Source of the DNA: Enterovibrio baiacu
GTDB taxonomy: Bacteria; Pseudomonadota; Gammaproteobacteria; Enterobacterales; Vibrionaceae
Reading direction: 5' to 3'
NCBI RefSeq assembly: GCF_004120195.1
Contig: NZ_SCHN01000008.1
Coordinates: 516,481 to 580,480, forward strand
DNA: 64,000 nucleotides
In this document: one piece after another, positions 35,784-44,404 of the stretch
Layout of the letters: every line of letters begins with the position of its first letter
Position numbering within the stretch: the first letter of the stretch is position 1
Made by a program: the position numbers and the translations under genes
The notes under the pieces: model-generated
Told to the model about the DNA's origin: nothing
Database searches by the model: none
What the model saw: the letters and a program-made list of their open reading frames with translations, nothing else

Positions 35784-36431
35784 ATGACTATTCTATCTGC
35801 CTCTCAGTTTCAAAAACTTCACTCTCGTATGTTTAAAGCGATCCTAAGCAAACTGATTGATTTAGGTTGTTTCGATGATGCGCTGTCCTTTGCGCTTAAC
35901 ATTGCATGGAGTTCTGAGAATGACCTAATCAATATCACCATGTTCAACCGTTCCAATGAAGATATTATTTCCTCAGCGTCAATCACTAGCGAAGAGTTGA
36001 TGAAGCTAGGCACTAACACGCGATCACACATTGGTGCGCTCTGTGGAGCACTGGCGAATGAGTACGCACAAGAGGCCAAGGATGCGACAACCTATGAATA
36101 TGACCTCTACACATCAATGGAAAGGGAAAAGGAGTATCTAGCCACCGCTGAGCCAGTTACTGTCAGTGAGCCTGTGGAGCTACCTAACATCCATGAGCAT
36201 AGTTACTGGTGCTTGGATACTCATAACCCACTTTATGGTCGCCATGACGGTTACGTGAATCGTGAAGAGGGTATTTTCTACACTAACGAGGGTTTGATGA
36301 TTGATATGGAGACATACACCATCATTGAAGAGGATGAGCCAGCTTATTTCATGATTGATGGTGTCCCGTATTCATACGAGACGCGACAACCACTCACAGA
36401 GGATAAGTCTTTTGATTGCATCAAGTCATAG
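35784..36431 (+). CDS. Element protein of unknown function (215 residues)
   Basis: A plus-strand gene with copy 1 of the shared motif about 160 bases upstream. It has a helical N-terminal half (to about 130) and an acidic, Tyr-rich C-terminal half with short Tyr/Gly repeats (HNPLYGRHDGYVNREEGIFYTNEG). The start MTIL is like that of the 52248 gene, and the motif upstream is shared too. Its last 88 bases overlap the convergent gene at 36344. No known domain. Confidence 0.55.
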   Translation: MTILSASQFQKLHSRMFKAILSKLIDLGCFDDALSFALNIAWSSENDLINITMFNRSNEDIISSASITSEELMKLGTNTRSHIGALCGALANEYAQEAKDATTYEYDLYTSMEREKEYLATAEPVTVSEPVELPNIHEHSYWCLDTHNPLYGRHDGYVNREEGIFYTNEGLMIDMETYTIIEEDEPAYFMIDGVPYSYETRQPLTEDKSFDCIKS

Positions 36432-36619
36432 ATTCGGTCGTGTGTGTCGATGTAGATCTTGCGCTTCTTGCTGCCATGCCTGAAAAATCTACGTCCTGTT
36501 TCGTCCTTTGTCCTGATCGCCTTCCATACATTCTCTGTATTGTGCAATACATGCCCGTTAATGTACCTGTAAGGCGATTCTAGGCCGTCAATGAGTATCG
36601 GTGCTGTGTATGTACTCAT
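36344..36619 (-). CDS. Small basic element protein, unknown
   Basis: 91 residues, with a stretch rich in Arg/Lys (GRRFFRHGSKKRKIYIDTHDRI) that suggests nucleic-acid contact. The ATG overlaps the stop of the upstream methyltransferase-like gene (ATGA), and AGAGG precedes it. The 3' end overlaps the convergent plus-strand gene by 88 bases, an unusual coding overlap. Confidence 0.5.
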   Translation of the reverse strand: MSTYTAPILIDGLESPYRYINGHVLHNTENVWKAIRTKDETGRRFFRHGSKKRKIYIDTHDRIYDLMQSKDLSSVSGCRVSYEYGTPSIMK

Positions 36620-37131
36620 GAAGCCTCTCTGAGCCTCTGCATAACGCTGCCATGCTTGCTGAACTCATCAACAAAGGCCTGAGTATTGCCTCCTAGGTAA
36701 ATCACAGCACAGCCTTTCGTAGGACTCTTCTTGCCGCTGAAATTGGTTCGTTTGTTCAGGAAGCAAATAGGAAACTCGTATAGCTTCTGAAACCAACTCT
36801 CAGAGGTACTTGCAAAGCAAATCATGACCGCTTCATTGACGTTTCCTGATTGGTACTCATCAACCAACTTCTGAGTCCATAGCTTGTTGTTAATGCGGCT
36901 AAAAGGGTGGTTCATCCAAACGGTGTCAGCTACCCATTTCTGAGATAGTCCGTCATCATCCTTGGTGAATATTCTATGTGCCAGCACTGTTCGGTTAGCC
37001 TCTTCACAAGATGACGGATCTAACTCAATGCTGCCTAAAACAGTACGTGCAGACTCAACGATTTCGTGTGGTGTGTAGAATTCATCGTTGCCTGAATCCT
37101 GTAGCAGATACTCTGCAACGGATTTGTTCAT
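36616..37131 (-). CDS. Phage-type DNA N6-adenine methyltransferase homologue with NHPF motif
   Basis: 171 residues. The layout is that of the small phage Dam-like family: an FYTP start, ELDPSSCEEAN, then DDGLSQKW and the catalytic position, here MNHPFSR instead of NPPY. Asn, the second Pro and the aromatic remain, but the first Pro is His. The C-terminus (CFLNKRTNFSG ... GCAVIYLGG) is as in the family. It could methylate element DNA to resist host restriction, or be altered in activity. It overlaps the genes on both sides by four bases. Confidence 0.75.
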   Translation of the reverse strand: MNKSVAEYLLQDSGNDEFYTPHEIVESARTVLGSIELDPSSCEEANRTVLAHRIFTKDDDGLSQKWVADTVWMNHPFSRINNKLWTQKLVDEYQSGNVNEAVMICFASTSESWFQKLYEFPICFLNKRTNFSGKKSPTKGCAVIYLGGNTQAFVDEFSKHGSVMQRLREAS

Positions 37132-37334
37132 GTGTAAGCCTCGATGATGCGTGTTGCTGTGTCCTTACCTGCCAATGAGCACAGAAAATCACGCTCATCG
37201 TCATCAATGTGGTTGCGTCCCAACATGCCTAGGCAAGTGTCCGCAAATTTGAAATTGGTGAATGCTTCGTTATGCCCGAAACGCTCTGAAAGCACTCCCA
37301 TGAAGCCTTTCACCATATCTGAATGTTTTGTCAT
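37128..37334 (-). CDS. Small element protein, unknown
   Basis: 68 residues, helical, no motif. The stop overlaps the start of the methyltransferase-like gene (ATGA), so it is the first gene of that short operon, just after a terminator. Confidence 0.55.
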   Translation of the reverse strand: MTKHSDMVKGFMGVLSERFGHNEAFTNFKFADTCLGMLGRNHIDDDERDFLCSLAGKDTATRIIEAYT

Positions 37335-37354
37335 TGTTTATGTCCTTATAGATA

Positions 37355-37386
37355 AAGGAAAGCCCCTTGACGGGGCTGTTTCCTTG
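37355..37386 (-). terminator. Terminator at the end of the structural operon
   Basis: AGCCCC and GGGGCT arms around TTGAC, extended by AAGGAA/TTTCCTT. It begins only four bases after the 827-residue gene on the minus strand. Confidence 0.75.
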
Positions 37387-37389
37387 GTT

Positions 37390-39873
37390 TTACTGTGTGA
37401 GCATTGATGCTATTGCTGCGCCTATCGGATGATTGCGTAAAGCCTCAGTTATCTTAGAGTCAATCACCACGTCAGAAGACGGGTCACTTGGATCAATGAT
37501 TAGTCTGATTTGACGCCTACGTTTGGTAGGGTCTTTCTGGTCATATGCTCCACGGTCGATAATAATCGCGTCATGACCAGCCTCAATCGCTGCTTTACGG
37601 TCATACTCTGGAAGCGAACCGTCAGGATTTGCTTGAACTGTGTAAGGGTTTCGAACCTTCAAGTTGCTGTGGCTGACAGGGCTAGGTTTGTCCTTGGTGG
37701 TCTTTCCTAGTTTGTTTCCTAGTTCGTCATAATGGCCTACGTTGTCCGTAGTCATGAGAATGTCGCCAGTTTCCTTGTCATAACCTGTCTGATATAGATT
37801 CTTCGCCAAACCTTCCGGTGTCCTTGGTAAGAAAACCTCATCGCCAACCACAAATAGGTCGTGTCCCTTGTTGCGTAGAGCATCAAAGAAGGCATCACGC
37901 TCACCTTTATCCGCTGGGATTTCATCAGGAGATAACCTGATAGCACTCTCAGAAGTACCGCTCATTTCGTGCGTGTACCTTGAATCTGATTCAGGTTTGA
38001 TTAGCCTCTCCCTTTGAGGGTTAGCTGTAGACGCATATCCAGCATATTCGATCTGCTCACCTTCCGGTCTGACTCTTGGCGTGTGTGTTTGCTTCATAGA
38101 TTCAGCAAAGCGTTCAGCCTCAGACAGTTGCTTGCGTTTGATATGAGAGGCCACTACCTTTCCGCCTAACATGTCGATGGCTTTAGTAGCAGTCCACTGA
38201 AACGCTGTAGCCAAAGGTTCGATCAGAGCCATATTCTTGTTAGTAAAAGCAGCCGTCCCTTTCGTATAACCTTCCTCTACCGCCTGTTGTGACGATAATC
38301 CAGCACCTTTACCACTCGCAGAGACAGTTTTTGCATCTAGGAATTTATTGAAAATACCTAGTGTGTCTTCCATCTCAATAGCTAGTCTGAAATTGCTAGA
38401 TTCTCGCAATGATGGGATGATTTTATTCTCAAGCTCATCAATCACACGCTTGGCTGATTCATCAGTACCGTTCAGGATTTCTTCTGAGAGCGCATTGAAT
38501 CGAGACCGTGCAATATCTACAACTGGATCATCAGCACCTGCAATAAATTCACGTAGCATTGCGTTTGATGCCTTCAAACCCTGCTCAATACCTACGTCAG
38601 TAAGCCTTGCAGCACCTTTCATACCATCAACGGTTTTGTCGTAACCAAGTGACCTGATGAAGTTTGTAGCCGTCTCACCCTTATCAGGGATGAAACCAAG
38701 CTCACGCATTGCCGTATCAGTTCCAAGAAGCCTTGAGAACTCCTGTGAGTCCACTGTTGAGCCACTTTGAACTAACCGCTTGTGAAGCTCATTAACCCTG
38801 ACAACAGACAGTGCCTTGCGAGGTGTCATGGTGTCGCGTTGAGGAACTATCACACCATCCTCATCAACTCGTAGCTTTGGTGATACACCTGCGCCAGAAG
38901 TCTTGAAGTAGAGTTTCTCTAGTTTTGCCTTTTCTTCCGGTGTCTTAGCTTCTTTTGCCTTTGTTTCGACTTCATCTAAAACCTTCTGAGCCTCAACAAC
39001 CTCTTTCGAGTAGTGAGCTTCTGTAGCAGCCCTATGAGCTACCGCTTTATCAGCATCAGCCTTCTTGATTGCTCGGTTAGTTAGTGCCTCAACACCCTCG
39101 TCAATGAGTTTCTGAGTACCACCCGCGATAGTCGCACCTAAAGCAGCATCACCCGCATATTCAGAGCTAATCACACCGCTCTCATGAGCCTCTTGTGATG
39201 CAGCACCAACACCAGCCCTGAAAGCCTCTTGAATAACCCTAGAACCTCTTGAAAGTCTATCACCAAGGCCTACGCCTCTGGTTAGAGCTAACTCAGTGCC
39301 AACACCAGCAATAAGCTCTGGCGCATCCGTCCATAAACCTTCTTCAAGGTTTCCTTGTGCTGCGCTTAACTCTTTGTCAATGCCAACACCAAGAGACTGA
39401 GTAGGTTCATCAAAACCAATCCGAGGATCGTACTTTTCAAACCAATAGTCTGTTTTCGGGTTGTAGTCTTTTGCGTAGTCAACATGCAAGTAAGGTACTG
39501 GTACATCCATAGCCTCTGAAACACCCTCAATTACATCAGAAACGGGTTTAGACCAGTTGTGAAGGAAGTTAGACGCTGACTTAGTTGCCGCCAGTGCAGC
39601 CGCTTTGATTGGCTCACCACTCGTGAAGTAGTTTCCTTCTTCCTGTTGTTGTGGCATTGATTGTTGAATGCGAGATATTGAAGAATCAAGATCAGCTATT
39701 GCCTCTTGGTCTCCTGCTGCTACTGCTCGTTCTCTGGCTGACTCTAGTTGGGAAAGGCTGTACTGTGGAAGAGAGGCTAAAGCAGCCTCTAAATCCTTGA
39801 TACCTTCTGCATCATTCGCAGCCCTAGCTTTCTCTAAACCAGCCTCAATTTGTTGTCTTGTGTATTGTGCCAT
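37390..39873 (-). CDS. Large internal virion/ejection-type protein with a possible ADP-ribosyltransferase-like C-terminus
   Basis: 827 residues. The first 75 residues are two copies of a short helical repeat (RQQIEAGLEKARAANDAEGI / LSQLESARERAVAAGDQEAI). A long helical middle (about 130-600) follows. The last 200 residues are alpha/beta: KGHDLFVVGDEVFL, LKVRNPYTV, AAIEAGHDAIIID, RQIRLIIDPSDPSSD. That pattern resembles ADP-ribosyltransferase-like domains of large polyvalent phage proteins (assignment by pattern only). The position, after the portal and smaller ejection-like genes, is that of the largest ejection protein in P22- and T7-like phages. Confidence 0.65.
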   Translation of the reverse strand: MAQYTRQQIEAGLEKARAANDAEGIKDLEAALASLPQYSLSQLESARERAVAAGDQEAIADLDSSISRIQQSMPQQQEEGNYFTSGEPIKAAALAATKSASNFLHNWSKPVSDVIEGVSEAMDVPVPYLHVDYAKDYNPKTDYWFEKYDPRIGFDEPTQSLGVGIDKELSAAQGNLEEGLWTDAPELIAGVGTELALTRGVGLGDRLSRGSRVIQEAFRAGVGAASQEAHESGVISSEYAGDAALGATIAGGTQKLIDEGVEALTNRAIKKADADKAVAHRAATEAHYSKEVVEAQKVLDEVETKAKEAKTPEEKAKLEKLYFKTSGAGVSPKLRVDEDGVIVPQRDTMTPRKALSVVRVNELHKRLVQSGSTVDSQEFSRLLGTDTAMRELGFIPDKGETATNFIRSLGYDKTVDGMKGAARLTDVGIEQGLKASNAMLREFIAGADDPVVDIARSRFNALSEEILNGTDESAKRVIDELENKIIPSLRESSNFRLAIEMEDTLGIFNKFLDAKTVSASGKGAGLSSQQAVEEGYTKGTAAFTNKNMALIEPLATAFQWTATKAIDMLGGKVVASHIKRKQLSEAERFAESMKQTHTPRVRPEGEQIEYAGYASTANPQRERLIKPESDSRYTHEMSGTSESAIRLSPDEIPADKGERDAFFDALRNKGHDLFVVGDEVFLPRTPEGLAKNLYQTGYDKETGDILMTTDNVGHYDELGNKLGKTTKDKPSPVSHSNLKVRNPYTVQANPDGSLPEYDRKAAIEAGHDAIIIDRGAYDQKDPTKRRRQIRLIIDPSDPSSDVVIDSKITEALRNHPIGAAIASMLTQ

Positions 39874-39889
39874 TGTTTGAGGCTCCTAT

Positions 39890-41560
39890 TTACATATACT
39901 TAGAACCAGCCGTTCCTACGTCAGTTGTTGGTGTGCCTGATGCGTCGTATTGAACCTTTTGAGGCTGTTGGGTAGTAGTGGTCGCAGGTTGTTTAGGCTC
40001 GGTAGTGCCAACCGTTACACCATCAACCTTGCTAGTATCTTCCCAGGGCGTGATGTTCATAGTGGATTCCCTGAATTCGAAGTCCTTAACACCCCTAAAC
40101 GATTCGTTGTAAAGCTCTTTCATCTTCGTGCTGTCAGGGTATCTTCCATGTTCCTCGGCGTACCTCTCGATAGACTCATCGAAAGCTAGTCCAGCCTCAA
40201 TCACCTGCAAGTGCTGAGTGATGAAAGATACTGGAAGGTTTGGCCTGATGTGACCAGTTTCTGGATCAATAAGCGCATTCTTTGAGGTGAGAAGTCTGTT
40301 ACCTTCTGGGTCAGTAAGGCCTGCGATACTATCAACGCTATCAACGATTTGTTGAAATTGAGAACCTAACACTTGCTGTAACAGTGCAGCACCTTGGTTG
40401 TACTCGTCAGATAATGCGCGTGCAGTAGTTGAGACTGGCTGATCTGCAAGAGCCTCGATTGTTGCTGTATCTATACGTGCAATTTGACTACGAGTAGTGT
40501 GAATACTTTTGATGCGGTTAGCTGCATTCTTCTTGACCGTAGCAATATCCTTTCCAGCCTCTCTGTTAGCCTTAATCTCATCAAGTTCGATGTCGTGCTT
40601 CTCATCCATCATGCGTTGCTGGTCTTCGTGTGCATGTTGAGACTCAAGTTTTGCCTTTTCCCACTCAAGTTTTGCTTGCTCGTGCTTCAACTTCGCCGCT
40701 GCTTGTTCTTCCGCTGAGAGGTGCTTCGATTGGTTAAGTTCAAGCTCAGCTTGTTTTAGCTGAATCTCGGCCTGACGTTCAGTAATCTTGCTACTCTCTA
40801 CAGCACGTTTGAGTGTCAACTCATCTGTCTTGTATTTCTGTTCAAATGCGAACTTACGTTCATCTAGTGAAAGGACAGGCTTAGTAATTGTGTTAACCGT
40901 CTCGCCTGCATCATTCAAGAAAATACCTGAACCATCAGAGTTCATTTGAAGAGTCATTAGATCTGGTCTTGCCTTCTCATCAGTAGCCAACACTGTTTTA
41001 CCTGTAGCCAAATCAACAACATGGACAAAACCACCCTTATTGACCTTTCCAGTTTTAGCAACTGTATTTCCAACAAGAACACCTCTGTCACCTGAATGAA
41101 TGTATTCCTGAATAGAGGATTTGCTGAAACCTTCTTCACTTAGCTGGTCTCGCTGCTTGTTGCGTCTCCACTTTTCACTGACAGCCTCTTTTTCCGCATA
41201 CATCAGCTTTGTGGCTTCTCGTGGGTCTCCTGTTATATAAACACTACGGAAATACATCTCTCGAACTTTTTGCCTAGCTTCAAGTGACTCTGGATCATCA
41301 ATTTCATCCCACTCACTTTCCAGAGACTGCTTATCAATCGCTTTGTTGTTTACTGACTTGTCATAGGCATCTGGAACAGTTGTTTTAGGTGTTTCATAAA
41401 CTGCACCTTCTCTGATGTCGCTTACTGGTGCTCCGCTAGAAACATCTGTATTAGCATTTGCTAACTCTGACGGTTTAATCTCATTAATCTCATCTGATTG
41501 TTCAGCAAGAATGGTGTCTAAGTCCGTAGAGTATGGGTTTTTGTATTCTTGGATAGCCAT
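39890..41560 (-). CDS. Coiled-coil ejection-type virion protein
   Basis: 556 residues. The N-terminus is polar and flexible; residues from about 235 to 350 form a very long charged coiled coil (KQAELELNQSKHLSAEEQ..., EWEKAKLESQHAHEDQ). The end is rich in Thr/Gln/Pro. It lies between a small Gln-rich gene and the 827-residue gene, the place of ejection or internal virion proteins. The ATG follows the upstream stop by two bases. No enzymatic motif seen. Confidence 0.6.
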   Translation of the reverse strand: MAIQEYKNPYSTDLDTILAEQSDEINEIKPSELANANTDVSSGAPVSDIREGAVYETPKTTVPDAYDKSVNNKAIDKQSLESEWDEIDDPESLEARQKVREMYFRSVYITGDPREATKLMYAEKEAVSEKWRRNKQRDQLSEEGFSKSSIQEYIHSGDRGVLVGNTVAKTGKVNKGGFVHVVDLATGKTVLATDEKARPDLMTLQMNSDGSGIFLNDAGETVNTITKPVLSLDERKFAFEQKYKTDELTLKRAVESSKITERQAEIQLKQAELELNQSKHLSAEEQAAAKLKHEQAKLEWEKAKLESQHAHEDQQRMMDEKHDIELDEIKANREAGKDIATVKKNAANRIKSIHTTRSQIARIDTATIEALADQPVSTTARALSDEYNQGAALLQQVLGSQFQQIVDSVDSIAGLTDPEGNRLLTSKNALIDPETGHIRPNLPVSFITQHLQVIEAGLAFDESIERYAEEHGRYPDSTKMKELYNESFRGVKDFEFRESTMNITPWEDTSKVDGVTVGTTEPKQPATTTTQQPQKVQYDASGTPTTDVGTAGSKYM

Positions 41561-41562
41561 TA

Positions 41563-41961
41563 TCAGTAGCCCTCATCCGTGTTGTTTAAATCAGCAATTA
41601 TCTTCTTGAGAATTTCCTCGCCTTTTACCTTGTCGATAGGGTTTGAAGGGTCATTAACAATGCCTCTCAATCGCAAAGCTGTCTGTGTCAGTTTTTCTTG
41701 GTCTCTGCTTAGGATTGGATCTTTATCAGCTTCCAATGCAAAGTTTTCTAAGCGTTTGTTGTAGCCTTCTTTTGGTGACACGGTAACACCTTCAAAACTT
41801 GGACGATTAGCGAATAAGTCATCAGTTGATTGAGTCTGTGCTTGCGCTTCCTGCTGTTGCTGTTGGGTGGACGTTTCGAAAGGATCAACCTCTTGTTTGG
41901 CTTGTTCTCGTTCAATGCCGAAACGCTGGCGATATAAGGCCAGTTGTTCTTGAATATTCAT
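41563..41961 (-). CDS. Gln-rich small structural protein
   Basis: 132 residues with a central Gln run (TQQQQQEAQAQTQS) and a charged helical end. AGGAAAA precedes the ATG. Its position in the ejection-protein cluster suggests a virion part or assembly factor. No known domain. Confidence 0.55.
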   Translation of the reverse strand: MNIQEQLALYRQRFGIEREQAKQEVDPFETSTQQQQQEAQAQTQSTDDLFANRPSFEGVTVSPKEGYNKRLENFALEADKDPILSRDQEKLTQTALRLRGIVNDPSNPIDKVKGEEILKKIIADLNNTDEGY

Positions 41962-42016
41962 TAGTGTTTTCCTATAGGAAGGGAGGAGGGGTAGCTAATC
42001 CCTCCCTTTGTTTCGA

Positions 42017-42331
42017 TTAACGGCCAGAGAAAGCCTTGAGGTAGTCAAGAGGTGATGCTTGAGCGGTTCTGAGATGATTACCCATTGCGTCATAACCATT
42101 GCTCGCTTGACGAATAGAACCTAGCGGTGCTGAGCCTTTAGCTCCTGCTTGTCCGCCTTTCTTAATACCTTCGTCAATACCTGCCATAATCCCACCACCT
42201 AGCTTTGTCATTGCTGATGGTTCTTCACCTTTTGCCTTCGCATCTGAATCAATATCAGTGCCTGTTTGCTGTGCTAATGCGCCACCTAATAAATCCATAG
42301 CACCGCCAGCAATTGCTGCCCAAAAACTCAT
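42017..42331 (-). CDS. Gly/Ala-rich small structural protein
   Basis: 104 residues. The N-terminus is a Gly/Ala-rich hydrophobic helix (MSFWAAIAGGAMDLLGGALA), followed by Lys/Gly-rich loops. Such membrane-active small proteins occur among ejection proteins. AAGGAG eight bases before the ATG. Confidence 0.55.
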   Translation of the reverse strand: MSFWAAIAGGAMDLLGGALAQQTGTDIDSDAKAKGEEPSAMTKLGGGIMAGIDEGIKKGGQAGAKGSAPLGSIRQASNGYDAMGNHLRTAQASPLDYLKAFSGR

Positions 42332-42343
42332 AGTTATTACTCC

Positions 42344-43087
42344 TTAAAATAGTTTGCCTAACAAGCCGCTACCTTCATCAGTGGTAGAACCTTGCTGCCA
42401 AGAACCAGCAAGACCGGATGCGTTGTTTGCGATGCCAGTCAGGTATTCGAACATCCCTGCCGTAGAACCTGCGTGAGTCTTTTTCCACTCAGCAAGTGCT
42501 TTCTGGATCTCATCCTGTTGGAGAACACCAGAAGCCGCCAATTGTTGCCCGTAGATGCCTTGTAGAGCGTTTGCAGCATTACCCATGATGCTTTGCTCAT
42601 TCTGTAGAAATGCGTTGTTCTGCTGCGCTTGTAGGGCTGATAAATCAGTGTTTGCTTGTGCTGTCGCAACACCTTCCATCACGCCACGTCTTGAACTGTT
42701 GGAATTACCCATTTCAGAAGCACCAAGACCGATAGAACTCAGTGAACCCTCAAGTGCGCTGCTTGCCTGTGCCGCTGATGCAGCATTCAGATCTTGCAAT
42801 GCGTTGTAGCGGTCTGCTTGGCCTTCACCAGACAGTAAGCCTTGATAATATTGTCCTGCTGTGCCACCTGAACCCATGCCAGCAATCGCGTCTAGTTGGC
42901 CTTGATTTAGACCAACATGTTCTGGTCCTGTTGGTGCTCCTCCTGCCATAACGTCACCAACAAGCTGTCCATAGAGGTCTTCCATCTCAGGAGTCCAAAG
43001 GTTGGAACCTGATGAGCCTGAACTGTTTGTAGTGCCGCCTGTATTGCCCATTGCAGCACCTGCGATACTGCTTGCTAATGCACCCAT
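42344..43087 (-). CDS. Gly/Ser/Ala-rich ejection-type protein
   Basis: 247 residues. It starts MGALASSIAGAAMGN and is rich in Gly, Ala, Ser and Gln throughout, with a long helical middle. It lies directly after the scaffold-like gene, where a capsid gene would normally be expected, but the composition is that of ejection proteins and not of an HK97-fold capsid protein. GGAGG overlaps the upstream stop. Confidence 0.55.
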   Translation of the reverse strand: MGALASSIAGAAMGNTGGTTNSSGSSGSNLWTPEMEDLYGQLVGDVMAGGAPTGPEHVGLNQGQLDAIAGMGSGGTAGQYYQGLLSGEGQADRYNALQDLNAASAAQASSALEGSLSSIGLGASEMGNSNSSRRGVMEGVATAQANTDLSALQAQQNNAFLQNEQSIMGNAANALQGIYGQQLAASGVLQQDEIQKALAEWKKTHAGSTAGMFEYLTGIANNASGLAGSWQQGSTTDEGSGLLGKLF

Positions 43088-43090
43088 AAA

Positions 43091-44017
43091 TTAATCCTCC
43101 AAGAAGCTGAACACGTCTACCATGTCGCGTGAACTAGCTTTGCCTTTTGCGTAATTTTTCAATGCCTCAGAAGACTGCTTTGTTAGCTTCTCGCGCTTTT
43201 TAGGTGCTGCTACTGTGGCTCGTTGTTTCTCTGGTTGTTTGTTTAGAGATGCGATTGATGATTTAACTGTTTTGTCGTACTTGTACGCCTTAACCAGAAT
43301 TTCTGCGAACTGAGGTGATAGAACCTTAACCGCGTCCTGAGACGGCATACCTGAGTTAAGTAGGTACTTGCCAATGTCCTCTTTGATGTCCTTCCAATCT
43401 GAATGATTAGAGGTCATGACGTGATCCATGTGGTTGTATCGTTCCTGTAGTTCCTTTGCTTTGAACTCCTGAACACGCTTCGTATATGCTGATGCTTCTT
43501 GCTCAACGATTCCTCTGCGTGTCTCCGCATTGGTCAGTTGCATGTAGAACTTGCCTCGTTCAGCATCACTGATGTAAGGGTCTTGGAGTTTGCGCTTAAT
43601 GGCTGCGATTTCTCGATCAGCTTCTGTCTGTACAGCAACAACACGTTCTTTCAGGAACTCTTCATTAGCTTCAAGGTCTCGTGCCACACCTGACAAACCT
43701 TCATATGCTGTGGTTAGCTCGTTTTTACGAGAAACAACCTTCTCTAACTCACCTTTGGTAAGTTCAACGCCAGCAATAAGGACAACATCATCAACGCCTA
43801 GCGTATCCAGTTCATTAGCCTTCGGTTCTTCTGGTTCGTCACCCTCTTCAAAATCATCCTCAGAGAACTCCTCTGACTCTTCATCACTTGAATCGAAAGA
43901 GTCCATAAGCTCGTTAACGTCGAAACCTTCTTCACTTTCTTCAACTGCTTCTACGGCCTCTTCAACCGCTGCGTCATCCCATAGGTGACTGTATTCCGTG
44001 TAATCTTCGTTAGTCAT
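43091..44017 (-). CDS. Scaffold-like protein
   Basis: 308 residues. The first 75 are very acidic (EEAVEAVEESEEGFDVNELM, then Ser/Asp/Glu runs), followed by a long coiled-coil helix and a basic C-terminal part (AAPKKREKLTKQ). This acidic-helix-basic layout and length match podovirus scaffolding proteins (P22 gp8 303 residues, T7 gp9 307), which recruit the coat protein through the basic end. It follows the portal operon position. No capsid gene comes next, which is the unusual point. It overlaps the upstream gene by eight bases. Confidence 0.7.
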   Translation of the reverse strand: MTNEDYTEYSHLWDDAAVEEAVEAVEESEEGFDVNELMDSFDSSDEESEEFSEDDFEEGDEPEEPKANELDTLGVDDVVLIAGVELTKGELEKVVSRKNELTTAYEGLSGVARDLEANEEFLKERVVAVQTEADREIAAIKRKLQDPYISDAERGKFYMQLTNAETRRGIVEQEASAYTKRVQEFKAKELQERYNHMDHVMTSNHSDWKDIKEDIGKYLLNSGMPSQDAVKVLSPQFAEILVKAYKYDKTVKSSIASLNKQPEKQRATVAAPKKREKLTKQSSEALKNYAKGKASSRDMVDVFSFLED

Positions 44018-44222
44018 TGTTATATTTCTCCAATTCCATTTGTAATTTGTCTAAGTGTTTGTATTCGATTTTCATGGCTTCCATGTCGTTGCAATGAAAG
44101 ACACTGACTCGCATTGTTCTTCGTAGCTTTTCGAATACATGAGGCACATGTGAGCCAATAACCCTCAATGAGTCTTCATAAATAACATCAAGCTCACTGT
44201 CAGTGATTTGCGTGTAATCCAT
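44010..44222 (-). CDS. Small helical protein upstream of the scaffold-like gene
   Basis: 70 residues, predicted two helices, no known motif. Its stop overlaps the start of the scaffold-like gene, so they are translationally coupled. The region upstream (44223-44404) is a long inverted repeat. Confidence 0.5.
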   Translation of the reverse strand: MDYTQITDSELDVIYEDSLRVIGSHVPHVFEKLRRTMRVSVFHCNDMEAMKIEYKHLDKLQMELEKYNND

Positions 44223-44255
44223 TGATTAACGTCCTTTTTTAATGTGGTTCGTTTT

Positions 44256-44396
44256 CATGTAAACCCCTGTAAGTCACTACAAAACAACGCACACACTGAT
44301 AACCCTGAAATAGCTAGGTATTGGTAGGCATTGGTATTTGTGTTTTTCTTGAAACTCACTGTTCATGGAAAATCAGTGACTTGAAGGGGTTACATG
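44256..44396. repeat. Long inverted repeat between portal and scaffold-like genes
   Basis: Left arm 44256-44278 and right arm 44375-44396 are reverse complements apart from one indel and two mismatches, separated by 96 bases. The arms contain CATGTAA, CCCCT and AAGTCACT. In RNA this is a stable stem; it could be an RNase III site, a terminator-like barrier or the remains of a small insertion. Confidence 0.85.
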
Positions 44397-44404
44397 TTTT
44401 TCAA

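Noticed and set aside
43091..44017. Major capsid protein
   Set aside because: The very acidic start, long coiled coil and basic end are those of scaffolds, not of an HK97-fold capsid protein.
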